In this document: positions 1 to 8,632 of the stretch, piece after piece | How positions within the stretch are numbered: the stretch's first letter is position 1 | How the letters are laid out: every line of letters starts with the position of its first letter | DNA from: JAEZKC01 sp046546375 | GTDB lineage: Bacteria > Fibrobacterota > Chitinivibrionia > Chitinivibrionales > Chitinispirillaceae | DNA: 64,000 nucleotides | Assembly (NCBI GenBank): GCA_046546375.1 | Contig: JBKGXV010000004.1 | Coordinates: forward strand, 1 to 64,000 | Direction: 5' to 3' | The notes under the pieces: model-generated | Seen by the model: the letters and a program-made list of their open reading frames with translations, nothing else | The model's database searches: none | Told to the model about the DNA's origin: nothing | Made by a program: the position numbers and the translations under genes

Positions 1-41
1 ACTATGATATTGAGTCCCGTTCAATACTTGTCTTATTAAAA

Positions 42-69
42 ACACAGCTGATTTGACACAGCTGATTTG
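42..69. repeat. Tandem 14-bp duplication
   Basis: The 14-mer ACACAGCTGATTTG occurs twice in perfect head-to-tail order (42-55 and 56-69) in the intergenic DNA beyond the 3' end of the tRNA-Leu gene. No other function is visible. It looks like a simple slippage duplication. Confidence 0.8.
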
Positions 70-118
70 GCGAGCTAGTTCTGAAGAGAGACTGGTGGGA
101 AAATAAGGGAGAAGAATT

Positions 119-201
119 GCCGAAGCCCGGATTCGAACCGGGACGGTGTTGCCACCGCTGGATTTTGAGTCCAGTGCGTCTACCAATTTCGCCACTTCGG
201 C
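119..201 (-). tRNA. tRNA-Leu(CAA)
   Basis: Read on the minus strand, the acceptor stem GCCGAAG pairs with CTTCGGC. The anticodon stem is CTGGA/TCCAG around a loop with anticodon CAA, which decodes UUG. A long variable arm (GCGGTGGCAACACCGT) marks it as a class II leucine tRNA, and the T arm has GGTTCGAATCC. The 3' CCA is not encoded. The gene is 83 nt and stands alone; the next gene upstream on the same strand is the small acidic protein at 275-529. Confidence 0.95.
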
Positions 202-274
202 TTCAAAACGGTTAAAATTTAATTAAACGGAAAGAGAAAAGCAAAGCGGAAATGCGAAAAAAGACCGAATTTTT

Positions 275-529
275 CTAAAGCTCACCCATATCCAGTCCAC
301 CCGACCAGCTTTGCTCATCTTCCTCATCCTCTTCGCAATCATCCGCACTATTCAAGTGCTCTATTGTATCCTCAATGATAGCGGGCGCATTCACCTCAAT
401 GAATTCACAGATGTCATCACTGTCCAAATCTCCGTTTTCTCTGAAATATTCAAGCAGAGATAGTCCAGTCGACATCATGATGTTGTGTACCAAATTCTCA
501 TCATACAATCTGCAATGCCTGCCGGCCAT
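275..529 (-). CDS. Small acidic hypothetical protein (84 aa)
   Basis: I do not recognise a family. The protein is 84 residues, and its second half is strongly acidic, with a run of Asp and Glu near residues 63-72 followed by a Ser/Gly-rich tail. It has no signal peptide or membrane segment, so it is probably cytosolic. The start is well supported: GGAGG lies 7 nt upstream of the ATG. A near-consensus sigma-70-type promoter (TTGACT, 17 nt, TATAAT) lies at 624-652 on the same strand, giving a leader of roughly 90 nt. The good ribosome site and strong promoter argue for a real, well-expressed gene. Function unknown. Confidence 0.7.
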   Translation of the reverse strand: MAGRHCRLYDENLVHNIMMSTGLSLLEYFRENGDLDSDDICEFIEVNAPAIIEDTIEHLNSADDCEEDEEDEQSWSGGLDMGEL

Positions 530-623
530 GTAATACCTCCGATTCGATTTTCAAACTCCGCACAAACCCCGCCTGATGCAATATCCAGATGTTTAATCAT
601 GCAGGTCTGTGCAACTGATTTTA

Positions 624-652
624 ATTATACCGACAGGGTAAATTGTAGTCAA
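624..652 (-). promoter_or_regulatory. Strong housekeeping-type promoter
   Basis: On the minus strand TTGACT (647-652) is followed by a 17-nt spacer and a perfect TATAAT (624-629). It sits just past the stop of the NTF2-like gene and points at the acidic protein gene starting at 529. This is among the best promoter matches in the window. Confidence 0.75.
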
Positions 653-679
653 TCCAATTCGGTCCGCACTTCCGAACAA

Positions 680-1084
680 TCACTGCGGCAAGTGTGCCTC
701 CACAGCTGCTGCAGTATCAAAATAAGCCTCATACCTCTGTATTCTGCCATTTCTGAATGATACAAAATGTGCGAAACCGGAATCCCAAACACGACCATTG
801 TGAATCACATGACCTCTGTAAAATCCCAGAGCGACTACGTTGTCTTCCTGAGCTACATATTCACCCGGCCTGAAGTCAACAACGTCTTCAGATTCGTTGC
901 GGATTTTGAAAAACCGCAACACCTGTTCACGACCAAGCCACCTTCCCCCGTAAGGTACATGCTTCATAACCGGATATTTCCAAACCACATCAGAACTGCA
1001 CATTTCTACAAATCCTTCATAATCATCCGATTTCATCAGATCAAAAGCCCGCTTCAGGTACTGCACATTCTGAACCTCACCCAT
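680..1084 (-). CDS. SnoaL/NTF2-like protein
   Basis: The protein is 134 aa and matches the cone-shaped NTF2-like fold (SnoaL / ketosteroid-isomerase-related). It has an N-terminal helix with LKRAFDLMKSDDYEGF, then the 'VWKYPV...PYGGRWLGREQVLRFF' pattern typical of SnoaL-like proteins, and a final strand with FRNGRIQRYEAYFD. Members bind or isomerise small ligands, but no catalytic residue set can be assigned here. The start at 1084 is chosen because AAAGGAGGG lies 6 nt upstream; an in-frame extension to 1180 has no ribosome site and an unlikely N-terminus. It is a single gene on the minus strand. The substrate is unknown. Confidence 0.8.
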   Translation of the reverse strand: MGEVQNVQYLKRAFDLMKSDDYEGFVEMCSSDVVWKYPVMKHVPYGGRWLGREQVLRFFKIRNESEDVVDFRPGEYVAQEDNVVALGFYRGHVIHNGRVWDSGFAHFVSFRNGRIQRYEAYFDTAAAVEAHLPQ

Positions 1085-1238
1085 GAATCCCTCCTTTCGG
1101 TTCACCTGTTCATAAAAAAAGCAAAGAATACGCCTCGGGATTGCGGGCACAAACATTTTCTTTGACTCAATGTGGGACATCTTTTATTTTAACCCTTCGC
1201 TTATGCAAGATTTACCATTCTTGAGCGAAATGATACAA

Positions 1239-1312
1239 GGGCGTTTAGCTCAGCTGGTTAGAGTACTACCTTGACATGGTAGGGGTCACTGGTTCGAGTC
1301 CAGTAACGCCCA
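1239..1312 (+). tRNA. tRNA-Val(GAC)
   Basis: The acceptor stem is GGGCGTT/AACGCCC with discriminator A. The anticodon arm CTACC-TTGACAT-GGTAG carries anticodon GAC, and the T arm contains GGTTCGAGTCC. CCA is not encoded. The gene is 74 nt and lies about 150 nt upstream of thrS. Confidence 0.95.
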
Positions 1313-1459
1313 TATTTTCAACTAACATGCTCCTCGGTTCACCTCTTACCCCGGGGCACCTTGCAGCGAGGTTCTATCCGCGCTCCTGGCCTAGCACGAA
1401 ACAGAGGATGAAATCAAAACAGCTGTTTATCTTCAATATCTGTAGTTTTGGAAGAAAAA

Positions 1460-3364
1460 ATGAATATAGTACTACCCGACGGGAAAAACATCTCGGTGGC
1501 GGATAATTCATCCGCAAAAAATGCTGCCGAAGCAATCAGTCCCCGCTTGGCCAAAGCCGCTATCGCATGCAGGATCAACGGCGAACTCAAAGACTTAAAT
1601 ACATCATTAAACGAAGACGACCAGGTTTCCATAATCACTTTCGATAATCCGGAAGGCAAATCAATCTTCTGGCACTCCTCGTCACATATTCTGGCTCAGG
1701 CGGTTCAGGAGCTGTTCCCTTCTGCCAAAATCGCGATCGGACCGGCAATTGAGAACGGCTTTTACTACGACTTTGATGTGGAAACTCCTTTCACCAATGA
1801 AGACATTGCGGCAATTGAAAAAAAGGCCAAAGAGATTATTTCACGCAAGATCCCATTGGAGCGCAGTGAACCGAGCAAGGAAGAATTGAAGGAAACATTC
1901 ACAGAAAGAAACGAGCCCTATAAGCTTGAGCTGCTGGCTGATGTAGAAGGTCGTCCCAGCATGTATCGTCAGGGCGACTGGATAGATCTGTGCCGCGGCC
2001 CCCATGTGCCCAACACCGGCTATGTGAAAGCTTTCAAACTGCTTAGCGTAGCTGGAGCCTACTGGCGGGGAGATGAGAAAAACCGCATGCTTCAGCGTAT
2101 TTATGGTATTTCCTTTCCCAAGCAGTCGATGCTCGAAGAGTACCTCACACTTTTAAAGGAAGCTCAGAAGCGTGATCACAGAAAGCTTGGAAAAGAACTG
2201 GAACTCTTCTCCTTTCATCAGGAGGGAGTCGGTTTTCCGTTCTGGCATCCCAAAGGCATGGTTGTCTACAATGCGGTTCTGGATTTCTGCCGAAAAGAAC
2301 ATGTGAAAGCCGGATATCAGGAGCTTAAAACTCCCATTATACTAAATGAGGAGTTATGGAGAAAGAGCGGGCACTGGGATAAATACAGAGACAACATGTA
2401 TTTCACCCAGATAGATGAAAATACTCATGCGGTGAAACCCATGAACTGTCCCGGCCATCTGCTCATCTACAAGGCCCTGCCACATTCGTATCGTGAATTT
2501 CCCATCAAATACTGCGAATTCGGGCTCGTTCACAGACACGAGAAGTCCAGTACCATTCATGGTTTATTCAGGGTACGGCAGTTTACTCAGGATGATGCTC
2601 ACATTTTCTGTCTTCCCGATCAGATCGAGGAGGAAATCACCAAAGTCATTTCCTTCATCACCCATATCTACAGCACATTCGGATTTGATGATTACAAAAT
2701 AGAGCTTTCAACCCGTCCGGAGCAGTACATCGGCTCGCCGGAGATATGGGACAGAGCGGAAACTGCCTTGAAAAATGTTTTGGAACATCAGAAAATCGAT
2801 TATCAGCTCAATCCGGGCGATGGTGCCTTTTATGGTCCGAAAATTGATTTTCACATTAAAGATGTTCTCAAACGCAGTTGGCAGTGCGGGACTATCCAGC
2901 TTGATTTCAGCATGCCCGAAAGATTCGGACTGGAGTACACCGATGCGGACGGAGAAAAGAAGCGTCCGGTGATGATTCACCGCGCTTTGCTGGGATCGAT
3001 GGAACGTTTCATTGGAATACTGCTTGAGCATTATGGAGGAGCTCTTCCTCTCTGGTTGTCACCCGTTCAGTGCAGGATTCTTCCCATTTCCGAAAAATAT
3101 ATGGAATATGCCCGTAAGGTGCAGAAACAGGCCTTCGAGAACGGGATCAGAGTCGAGCTGGATGACAGAAACGAAAAAGTCGGTTACAAAATCCGCGATG
3201 CGGAAACGAAAAAGATCCCATTCATGGTTGTGGTGGGTGAAAAAGAGCAGGAAGCGGGCACGGTATCTTTGCGCAGGCACTCAAAGGGAGATCTTGGCAC
3301 CCGCAGTGTTGAGGAGTTCATAGAGGAGCTTCACAACCTTTCCGTTCCCGGCTCAAAAGAATAA
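1460..3364 (+). CDS. thrS: Threonine--tRNA ligase
   Basis: Charges tRNA-Thr with threonine in the cytosol. The 634-aa protein has the full bacterial architecture: an N-terminal TGS domain (residues about 1-62), the editing domain with an HxxxH zinc/editing motif (HSSSH, residues 72-76) and a DLCRGPH segment, the class II catalytic core with MNCPGH and FRVRQFTQDDAH, motif 3 near HRALLGSMERFIG, and a C-terminal anticodon-binding domain. The ATG at 1460 is chosen because GGAAG lies 6-7 nt upstream; a TTG at 1448 would put the site inside the gene. It is first in the thrS-infC-rpmI-rplT-pheS-pheT run. No T-box is apparent in the short leader. Confidence 0.97.
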   Translation: MNIVLPDGKNISVADNSSAKNAAEAISPRLAKAAIACRINGELKDLNTSLNEDDQVSIITFDNPEGKSIFWHSSSHILAQAVQELFPSAKIAIGPAIENGFYYDFDVETPFTNEDIAAIEKKAKEIISRKIPLERSEPSKEELKETFTERNEPYKLELLADVEGRPSMYRQGDWIDLCRGPHVPNTGYVKAFKLLSVAGAYWRGDEKNRMLQRIYGISFPKQSMLEEYLTLLKEAQKRDHRKLGKELELFSFHQEGVGFPFWHPKGMVVYNAVLDFCRKEHVKAGYQELKTPIILNEELWRKSGHWDKYRDNMYFTQIDENTHAVKPMNCPGHLLIYKALPHSYREFPIKYCEFGLVHRHEKSSTIHGLFRVRQFTQDDAHIFCLPDQIEEEITKVISFITHIYSTFGFDDYKIELSTRPEQYIGSPEIWDRAETALKNVLEHQKIDYQLNPGDGAFYGPKIDFHIKDVLKRSWQCGTIQLDFSMPERFGLEYTDADGEKKRPVMIHRALLGSMERFIGILLEHYGGALPLWLSPVQCRILPISEKYMEYARKVQKQAFENGIRVELDDRNEKVGYKIRDAETKKIPFMVVVGEKEQEAGTVSLRRHSKGDLGTRSVEEFIEELHNLSVPGSKE

Positions 3365-3386
3365 ACCAAATAATAGGAGGTTCATT

Positions 3387-3986
3387 ATTAACAGATTTCG
3401 TATGCCACATAAACGGGATGATGGAACACGCATAAACAATGAAATCCGCGTTCCTCGAGTCAGAGTTATTCTTCCGGACGGAGAAGCTTTGGGTATAGTT
3501 CCCCTGGGGGAAGCTCTTTCCAAAGCAGAATCCTATGAACTTGATCTCGTTGAAGTTGCACCAAATGCTGATCCTCCCGTATGCAGGATAATGGACTACG
3601 GGAAATTCAAGTATGAGAAATCCAAAAAAGCCAAAGAAGCCAAGAAAAAGCAACATGTTGTACACCTTAAGGAAATCAAGTTCCATCCCAAAACAGATGA
3701 GCATGATTTCAGATTCAAAATCGATCATGCACGCAAATTTCTCCTCAAGGGTGACCGGGTCAAAGCCACAGTGGTATTCCGAGGCAGGGAGATAACCCAT
3801 CTTGATTTCGGAAAAAGGATTCTCAACCGTATGGATGAGGAACTGGCCGATCTGGCTCAGGTGGAGATGGCAAGCAAAATGGAGGGGCGCAATATGATAT
3901 CCATATATGTCCCGGACAAAACCAAAATAAAAGAAGCTCTGCGCAAGATTGAAAACGAAAAAAAGAGAAAAGCAGAAGAGGAATAA
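3387..3986 (+). CDS. infC: Translation initiation factor IF-3
   Basis: Binds the 30S subunit, prevents premature 50S joining and proofreads start-codon selection. The two-domain protein has an N-terminal RINNEIRVPRVRVILPDG segment, a lysine-rich linker around residues 80-95, and a C-terminal domain with HDFRFKIDHARKFL. I place the start at an ATT codon (3387): AGGAGG ends 6 nt before it and it is in frame with the later ATG at 3402, which would leave the ribosome site 21 nt away. An ATT start is the classic autoregulatory device of infC in E. coli, where IF-3 discriminates against its own initiation codon. With this start the protein is 199 aa. It lies 22 nt after thrS. Confidence 0.93.
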   Translation: MNRFRMPHKRDDGTRINNEIRVPRVRVILPDGEALGIVPLGEALSKAESYELDLVEVAPNADPPVCRIMDYGKFKYEKSKKAKEAKKKQHVVHLKEIKFHPKTDEHDFRFKIDHARKFLLKGDRVKATVVFRGREITHLDFGKRILNRMDEELADLAQVEMASKMEGRNMISIYVPDKTKIKEALRKIENEKKRKAEEE

Positions 3987-4041
3987 CATTATATAAACAA
4001 CGGCCCGCAGGGGACGTTCAGCTTACAAACGGAGTTTTACC

Positions 4042-4236
4042 ATGCCCAAAATGAAGAGTCGAGCAGCTGCTCGCAAACGTTTCAGTCTTACTGCCAACGG
4101 TCATGTGAAGCGTAAGAAGGCTTACAAAAGCCATATCCTCAACAAAAAAAGCAGAAAACGCAAGCGCAACCTGCGCAAATCCACTTTGGTATTCGAAGGA
4201 ATGGAGAAGAAAGTCGCTCTCCAGGTTGAGGTCTGA
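4042..4236 (+). CDS. rpmI: 50S ribosomal protein L35
   Basis: A small, very basic protein of the large ribosomal subunit, 64 aa, the usual family length. The N-terminus MPKMKSRAAARKRF and the central KRKKAYKSHIL are characteristic of L35. CGGAG precedes the ATG. It sits between infC and rplT in the canonical order. In enterobacteria this operon is translationally repressed by L20; whether the 55-nt infC-rpmI gap holds an L20-binding structure cannot be decided by eye. Confidence 0.96.
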   Translation: MPKMKSRAAARKRFSLTANGHVKRKKAYKSHILNKKSRKRKRNLRKSTLVFEGMEKKVALQVEV

Positions 4237-4270
4237 GTAATTCACAAATTATAAATAAAGGAGTTTCAAC

Positions 4271-4618
4271 ATGCCCAGGGCAAAAAACCGTGTCGCTTCA
4301 CGTGCACGCCGCAAAACAATCGTAGGTCAGACTGCCGGGTATTTCGGTAAACGGAAAAGTTGTATTACTATTGCCAAGGATGCCTTCTACAGAGCAGGTG
4401 TGTATGCCTACAGAGACCGCAGACAGAAAAAACGCAACTTCCGCTCTCTGTGGATTATGCGCATCAACGCCGCCGCCCGGCTTAACGGAACCACATACGG
4501 CAAACTCATCTCCGGGCTGAAAGCAAAGGGAGTGGAGCTTGACCGCAAGAGCTTGGCCCACCTGGCGGTTCATGAACCCGACGCCTTCGCCAAGCTCGTG
4601 CAGACTGTGGCATCCTGA
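4271..4618 (+). CDS. rplT: 50S ribosomal protein L20
   Basis: An early 50S assembly protein that binds 23S rRNA, 115 aa as is typical. It begins MPRAKNRVASRARRK, continues with the basic helix KRKSCITIAKDAFYRAGVYAYRDRRQKKRNFR, and has the globular C-terminal domain with LWIMRINAAARLNGTTYGKLI. AAAGGAG lies 9 nt upstream of the ATG. It follows rpmI by 34 nt. In many bacteria L20 feeds back on this operon. Confidence 0.97.
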   Translation: MPRAKNRVASRARRKTIVGQTAGYFGKRKSCITIAKDAFYRAGVYAYRDRRQKKRNFRSLWIMRINAAARLNGTTYGKLISGLKAKGVELDRKSLAHLAVHEPDAFAKLVQTVAS

Positions 4619-4694
4619 ATCGGAGAACGCCAGAGGCCAGTAGCCGGAACGGTTTTACAGGCGAGTAATTCTGTATCTTGCGAATTCTTACATA

Positions 4695-4733
4695 ATGGCC
4701 GGCCTGTGTGCAATCTGGCAGACAGTCGGCCAT
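4695..4733 (+). terminator. Hairpin in the rplT-pheS gap
   Basis: ATGGCCG (4695-4701) pairs with CGGCCAT (4727-4733), and a loosely T-rich stretch (ATTCTTTATTG) follows. This may be a weak terminator or attenuator separating the ribosomal-protein part of the operon from pheST. The 25-nt loop and imperfect U tract keep confidence low. Confidence 0.35.
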
Positions 4734-4792
4734 ATTCTTTATTGTTGCACAAAGACAACCAGTTCTAGCTCAGAGCTAAGGATCATCAAAAC

Positions 4793-5827
4793 ATGAGTGA
4801 AGAAAACAGAGCAACATACACTTTGGAATCTCTGGATCAGCTCCAGAGCAGTGCCCTTTCGGAACTGGAAGGGATTAAAAGCGGAGAAGCTGCTGAGCAG
4901 TTCCGGATTAAATATCTGGGAAAAAAGGGAATTCTGCGCAGTGTAATGAAATCTCTGGGTTCAATCGCCCCCGAACAACGCAAACAGTTCGGTGCCAGAG
5001 CTAATGAATTACGTTCCACTGTGGAGTCGAAATTCAATGAAGCACCCTGGAAGAGTAAAATGGATGAACGCAAAAACAAAGCGTTCGACCCTACCCTTCC
5101 CGGTTACCCTTTTCCTTCCGGCACACTGCATCCACTTCTTCAGATAAGGGAGAAGATAAGGGACATATTCCTAAGTATGGGGTTTTCAATCGCTTACGGC
5201 CCGGAGGTGGAGAGCGATTATTACAATTTCGAAGCACTGAACACTCCCCCTCATCACCCAGCCCGTGACATGCAGGATACTTTCTACATAGACGAGAAAG
5301 TGCTTCTGAGAACCCATACTTCACCGGTTCAAATCAGGGTAATGGAAAAACTGACCCCTCCCATCCGGGCCATTATGCCGGGAAGAGTTTATCGCAATGA
5401 AGAAATCAGCTCCAGAAGCTATTGCCTTTTTCACCAGGTAGAAGGTCTTTATGTGGATGAAAACGTAAGCTTCTCCGATCTTAAAGGAACCCTTCTTGCC
5501 TTCTCGAAACGCTTTTTCGATGAGAAAACTGAGATAAAGATCCGTCCAAGCTTTTTCCCTTTCACCGAGCCCAGTGTGGAAATTGATGTCAAATGTTTTC
5601 TGTGCAAGGGAACGGGATGCAGTATCTGCAAACAGACCGGATGGCTGGAGGTTCTGGGAGCGGGAATGGTTCATCCCAATGTGCTTAAAAGCGCGGGAGT
5701 AGATCCTGAAAAATACACAGGTTTCGCATTCGGCATGGGAATAGAACGTATCGCATTGCTCAAATACGGAATTGATGATATTCGGCTTTTTTTCGAAAAC
5801 GATGTGCGTTTTCTTAAACAGTTCTAA
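4793..5827 (+). CDS. pheS: Phenylalanine--tRNA ligase alpha subunit
   Basis: Catalytic subunit of the alpha2-beta2 PheRS, which charges tRNA-Phe. The 344-aa protein has an N-terminal coiled-coil arm that contacts tRNA (about 1-90), then the class II core: the motif 1 region around GTLHPLLQIREKIRDIF, motif 2 GRVYRNEEISSRSYCLFHQVEG and motif 3 GFAFGMGIERIALLKYGI. A Cys cluster (CFLCKGTGCSICKQTGWLE) near residues 265-283 is the usual zinc-like insertion. AAGGA lies about 9 nt before the ATG. It is followed by pheT after a 205-nt gap that contains a dispersed repeat. Confidence 0.97.
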   Translation: MSEENRATYTLESLDQLQSSALSELEGIKSGEAAEQFRIKYLGKKGILRSVMKSLGSIAPEQRKQFGARANELRSTVESKFNEAPWKSKMDERKNKAFDPTLPGYPFPSGTLHPLLQIREKIRDIFLSMGFSIAYGPEVESDYYNFEALNTPPHHPARDMQDTFYIDEKVLLRTHTSPVQIRVMEKLTPPIRAIMPGRVYRNEEISSRSYCLFHQVEGLYVDENVSFSDLKGTLLAFSKRFFDEKTEIKIRPSFFPFTEPSVEIDVKCFLCKGTGCSICKQTGWLEVLGAGMVHPNVLKSAGVDPEKYTGFAFGMGIERIALLKYGIDDIRLFFENDVRFLKQF

Positions 5828-5886
5828 AAAAAACAGCCTACATTTCAGATATTGTACGGTAAACAGTTAACTGAAAACGGAAAATT

Positions 5887-5903
5887 TCACGCAGAGGCGC
5901 AGA
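5887..5903 (+). repeat. Dispersed intergenic repeat core, copy 1
   Basis: The 17-mer TCACGCAGAGGCGCAGA in the pheS-pheT gap recurs exactly, inverted, at 49846-49862. Flanks are also alike: AACTGAAAA and ACGGAAA lie upstream of the core in both. This looks like a dispersed intergenic repeat family rather than coding sequence. Confidence 0.65.
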
Positions 5904-6032
5904 AAAGAATAGGTTGCGGATGGAAATGCCTGTTTCGGCTTTAAAGATCTGAGTTCATATAGGCTACGCAGTCCTCATTCGGGGATTCAGAAGACTCTGC
6001 TGAACGCTAAACGATAAACGGACAACGAACTT

Positions 6033-8432
6033 ATGAAAATAGTGTACAGCTGGCTTAAGGATTTTGTCGATATCGATCTACCTGCCCAGGAAGTGGCGGA
6101 TGCTCTCACCAGTGCCGGACTGGAGGTTGCTTCAGTTACCGAAATCACCATTCCACAAGGAGTTAAGGTGGCCCGGGTAACATCGGTAGAACCGCACCCG
6201 AATGCAGACAGGCTCAGCTTGTGCAAAGTTGAAGCCGGTTTGGGAGAAGAGCTCCAGATAGTCTGCGGCGCGCCCAACGTAAAAACGGGAATGATATCGG
6301 CTTTGGCCACCGTAGGCACTAAGCTTACAGACGATTTCACAATCCGCAAAGCCAAAATTCGTGATGTGGAATCAAAAGGCATGCTCTGCTCTGAAGATGA
6401 ACTGGGTATTTCAGGCGAACACAGTGGAATTCTTTCTTTCCCTCCGGAGTATCAGGTTGGTGATGAGCTTTCGAAATATTATCCGGATGATGCGGTGATC
6501 GAGATCGAAATAACACCGGACAGAGGCGACTGCCTTAGTATGATCGGTGTCGCCAGAGAAGTCTGTGCCCGCTTCAACCTTCCCATGAAAACTGTAGCAA
6601 AAAGACCCCGGGAAAAGAATGGTGATCCAATCGGATCGGCCATTTCGGTGGTAATTGAATCCCCGGAGCGCAACCCCCGTTACATGGGCAGGCTGGTACG
6701 GAATGTGAAAATAGGCCCCTCCCCGGACTGGATGCAGCATCGTCTCATACTGGCGGGATTACGTCCCATAAACAATGTGGTGGATATCACCAACTACATT
6801 CTTCTGCAGTATGGTCAACCTATGCATGCCTTTGATTACAACACCATCGAGGATCAAAAGATTGTTGTCCGTACGGCAAAAAACCAGGGAACCTCCACTT
6901 TCACTACTCTGGATGAAGTTGAGAGAAAGCTTGTCGATGATGATCTGCTCATCTGCGATGGGAAACGTCCTGTCGCACTTGCTGGAATCATGGGTGGAGC
7001 AGGTTCCGAAATAACTGAAACCACAACGGATGTATTTCTGGAATGTGCTTTTTTCGAACAGATCGGGGTACGCAAAACCTCCAAGCGACTGGGACTATCA
7101 ACCGATTCTTCCTATCGTTTCGAGCGGGGAGTAGATCCTGCCCAAGGCCTTGAAGACGCGTTAGACACTGCAGCCGAACTTATGCGCGAGACGGCTGGTG
7201 GATCGGTATCGGTAGGAAAAATCGACAACTACCCTATCCCCTTCTCGGAAAAGAAGGTACCCCTGCGGCCTTCAAAGGCAAACAGACTTTTGGGAGTTGA
7301 ATTCTCAATCGATGAAATAATTGGATATCTCACGTCTTTGGGTATGAAATGCAAGGCACTATCAGAAGATGAAGTACAGTGCAGTGTACCTCTTTTCAGG
7401 CATGACATAAATGAAGAGATTGATCTGGTGGAAGAAGTGGGACGCTTGTACGGCTATGATAACATTCCCACAGCAGAAACTGCCGATATTGCTCTTGATA
7501 AACACCCTGCCACAGCAGAGCTGAACAGGGATAATGCACGCAATGCCTTGTGTTACTTCGGATTAAATGAGCTTGTGACCAACAGCATGACTTCCGAAGA
7601 ACAGCGCAGTCTCCTTACGCCTTCAACAGAATCCGTAAGTCTTCTTAATCCGCTCAGTCCCGACATGGCTCAGATGCGTACTACTTTGGCTGGAAATCTT
7701 CTGGAGACAGTAGCTTACAATTTGAACCGGAAAAACACCAACAATCGTTTTTTTGAAATCGGCAAAATTTTTGAACCGGATAAAAAATCCGGATTGGCTA
7801 CGGAGCGTGACATCCTGGCCATTGTTATTGAAGGAAGTTATTTCGCCCATGCCTGGAACAACAATCCTCTTTCTGCTGATTTTTTCGTTCTCAAGGGTAT
7901 TCTTGAGGCGTTTGCGGATCATTGCAGAATAAGTGGACTGAAATATAATCGGCTTGAATCTCAAACTCCTCTTTATGCAGCTGAAGCCGCTTCACTTTCC
8001 GGCCCGACGGGAATTACTGGAACCATGGGGCGCATTTCAGAAAAAATATGTGATCATTACGGAATCAAAAGCACTGTCTTTTATGCGCAACTTGATCTGA
8101 CTGAGTGGCTCAGCACAGAAAAATCCTTACCTGAGTACCGTTCTTTACCCAAATTTCCTGCACTGGAAAGGGATTTCAGCTTTGTTATGCCGGAAGAACT
8201 GCTTTCCGATACAGTCAAAGTGGAGATTCAGAGCATCTCAAATCTTGTGCAGAATGTACGTCCCTTCGATGTGTACCGAGGTGAAAAACTGGGGCAAGGA
8301 CGTAAGAGTGTTACATTTTCAGTTGAGTTCCGTTCTCAGGAGAAGACTCTCAGCGATAAGGATGTGGAAGGAATATGTAATCAGATCATTTCCACAATGG
8401 AAAAGAAACACAAGGCGGTGCTTCGCAGCTAA
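6033..8432 (+). CDS. pheT: Phenylalanine--tRNA ligase beta subunit
   Basis: The tRNA-binding and editing partner of PheS, 799 aa as expected for the long bacterial form. Domains in order: EMAP/OB-type tRNA-binding domain (about 40-150, GARVTSVEPHPNADRL-like), the B3/B4 editing module (about 210-380), the B5 DNA-binding-like domain (about 405-475, with FRHDINEEIDLVEEVGRLYGYDNI), the core catalytic-like domain, and a C-terminal ferredoxin-fold anticodon-binding domain ending with VTFSVEFRSQEKTLSDKDVE. The ATG follows a short leader with no strong ribosome site, so the start could move slightly. Confidence 0.97.
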   Translation: MKIVYSWLKDFVDIDLPAQEVADALTSAGLEVASVTEITIPQGVKVARVTSVEPHPNADRLSLCKVEAGLGEELQIVCGAPNVKTGMISALATVGTKLTDDFTIRKAKIRDVESKGMLCSEDELGISGEHSGILSFPPEYQVGDELSKYYPDDAVIEIEITPDRGDCLSMIGVAREVCARFNLPMKTVAKRPREKNGDPIGSAISVVIESPERNPRYMGRLVRNVKIGPSPDWMQHRLILAGLRPINNVVDITNYILLQYGQPMHAFDYNTIEDQKIVVRTAKNQGTSTFTTLDEVERKLVDDDLLICDGKRPVALAGIMGGAGSEITETTTDVFLECAFFEQIGVRKTSKRLGLSTDSSYRFERGVDPAQGLEDALDTAAELMRETAGGSVSVGKIDNYPIPFSEKKVPLRPSKANRLLGVEFSIDEIIGYLTSLGMKCKALSEDEVQCSVPLFRHDINEEIDLVEEVGRLYGYDNIPTAETADIALDKHPATAELNRDNARNALCYFGLNELVTNSMTSEEQRSLLTPSTESVSLLNPLSPDMAQMRTTLAGNLLETVAYNLNRKNTNNRFFEIGKIFEPDKKSGLATERDILAIVIEGSYFAHAWNNNPLSADFFVLKGILEAFADHCRISGLKYNRLESQTPLYAAEAASLSGPTGITGTMGRISEKICDHYGIKSTVFYAQLDLTEWLSTEKSLPEYRSLPKFPALERDFSFVMPEELLSDTVKVEIQSISNLVQNVRPFDVYRGEKLGQGRKSVTFSVEFRSQEKTLSDKDVEGICNQIISTMEKKHKAVLRS

Positions 8433-8474
8433 GGTCTTTCTGAAATGCCGCAAATAAAAATTCTGCGAGTATCA

Positions 8475-8503
8475 TTGTCAAATGACGACTTTTAGTATAT
8501 ATT
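8475..8503 (+). promoter_or_regulatory. Promoter upstream of zapB-like/zapA
   Basis: TTGTCA (8475-8480), 17-nt spacer, TATATT (8498-8503). It lies 43 nt after the pheT stop and about 130 nt before the small coiled-coil gene, so it probably gives the division genes their own transcript. Confidence 0.65.
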
Positions 8504-8632
8504 CTTTATATGAATAATTTACGGGGTTTCTATTAACTCATGGCTTTGTGCTGATTTGAGCGTCCCCGAACCGGAAATAGAAAACGCCGGAGAACCGGCT
8601 TTTAAAGATAGATTTCAAAGAAGGGAGCCGTT

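Noticed and set aside
1313..1459. T-box riboswitch before thrS
   Set aside because: The leader is short, and no T-box core or terminator/antiterminator pair is visible.
3318..3989. 223-codon ORF antisense to infC
   Set aside because: It is a mirror frame of a conserved gene, with no family match, an odd composition (Phe/Cys-rich) and no ribosome site.
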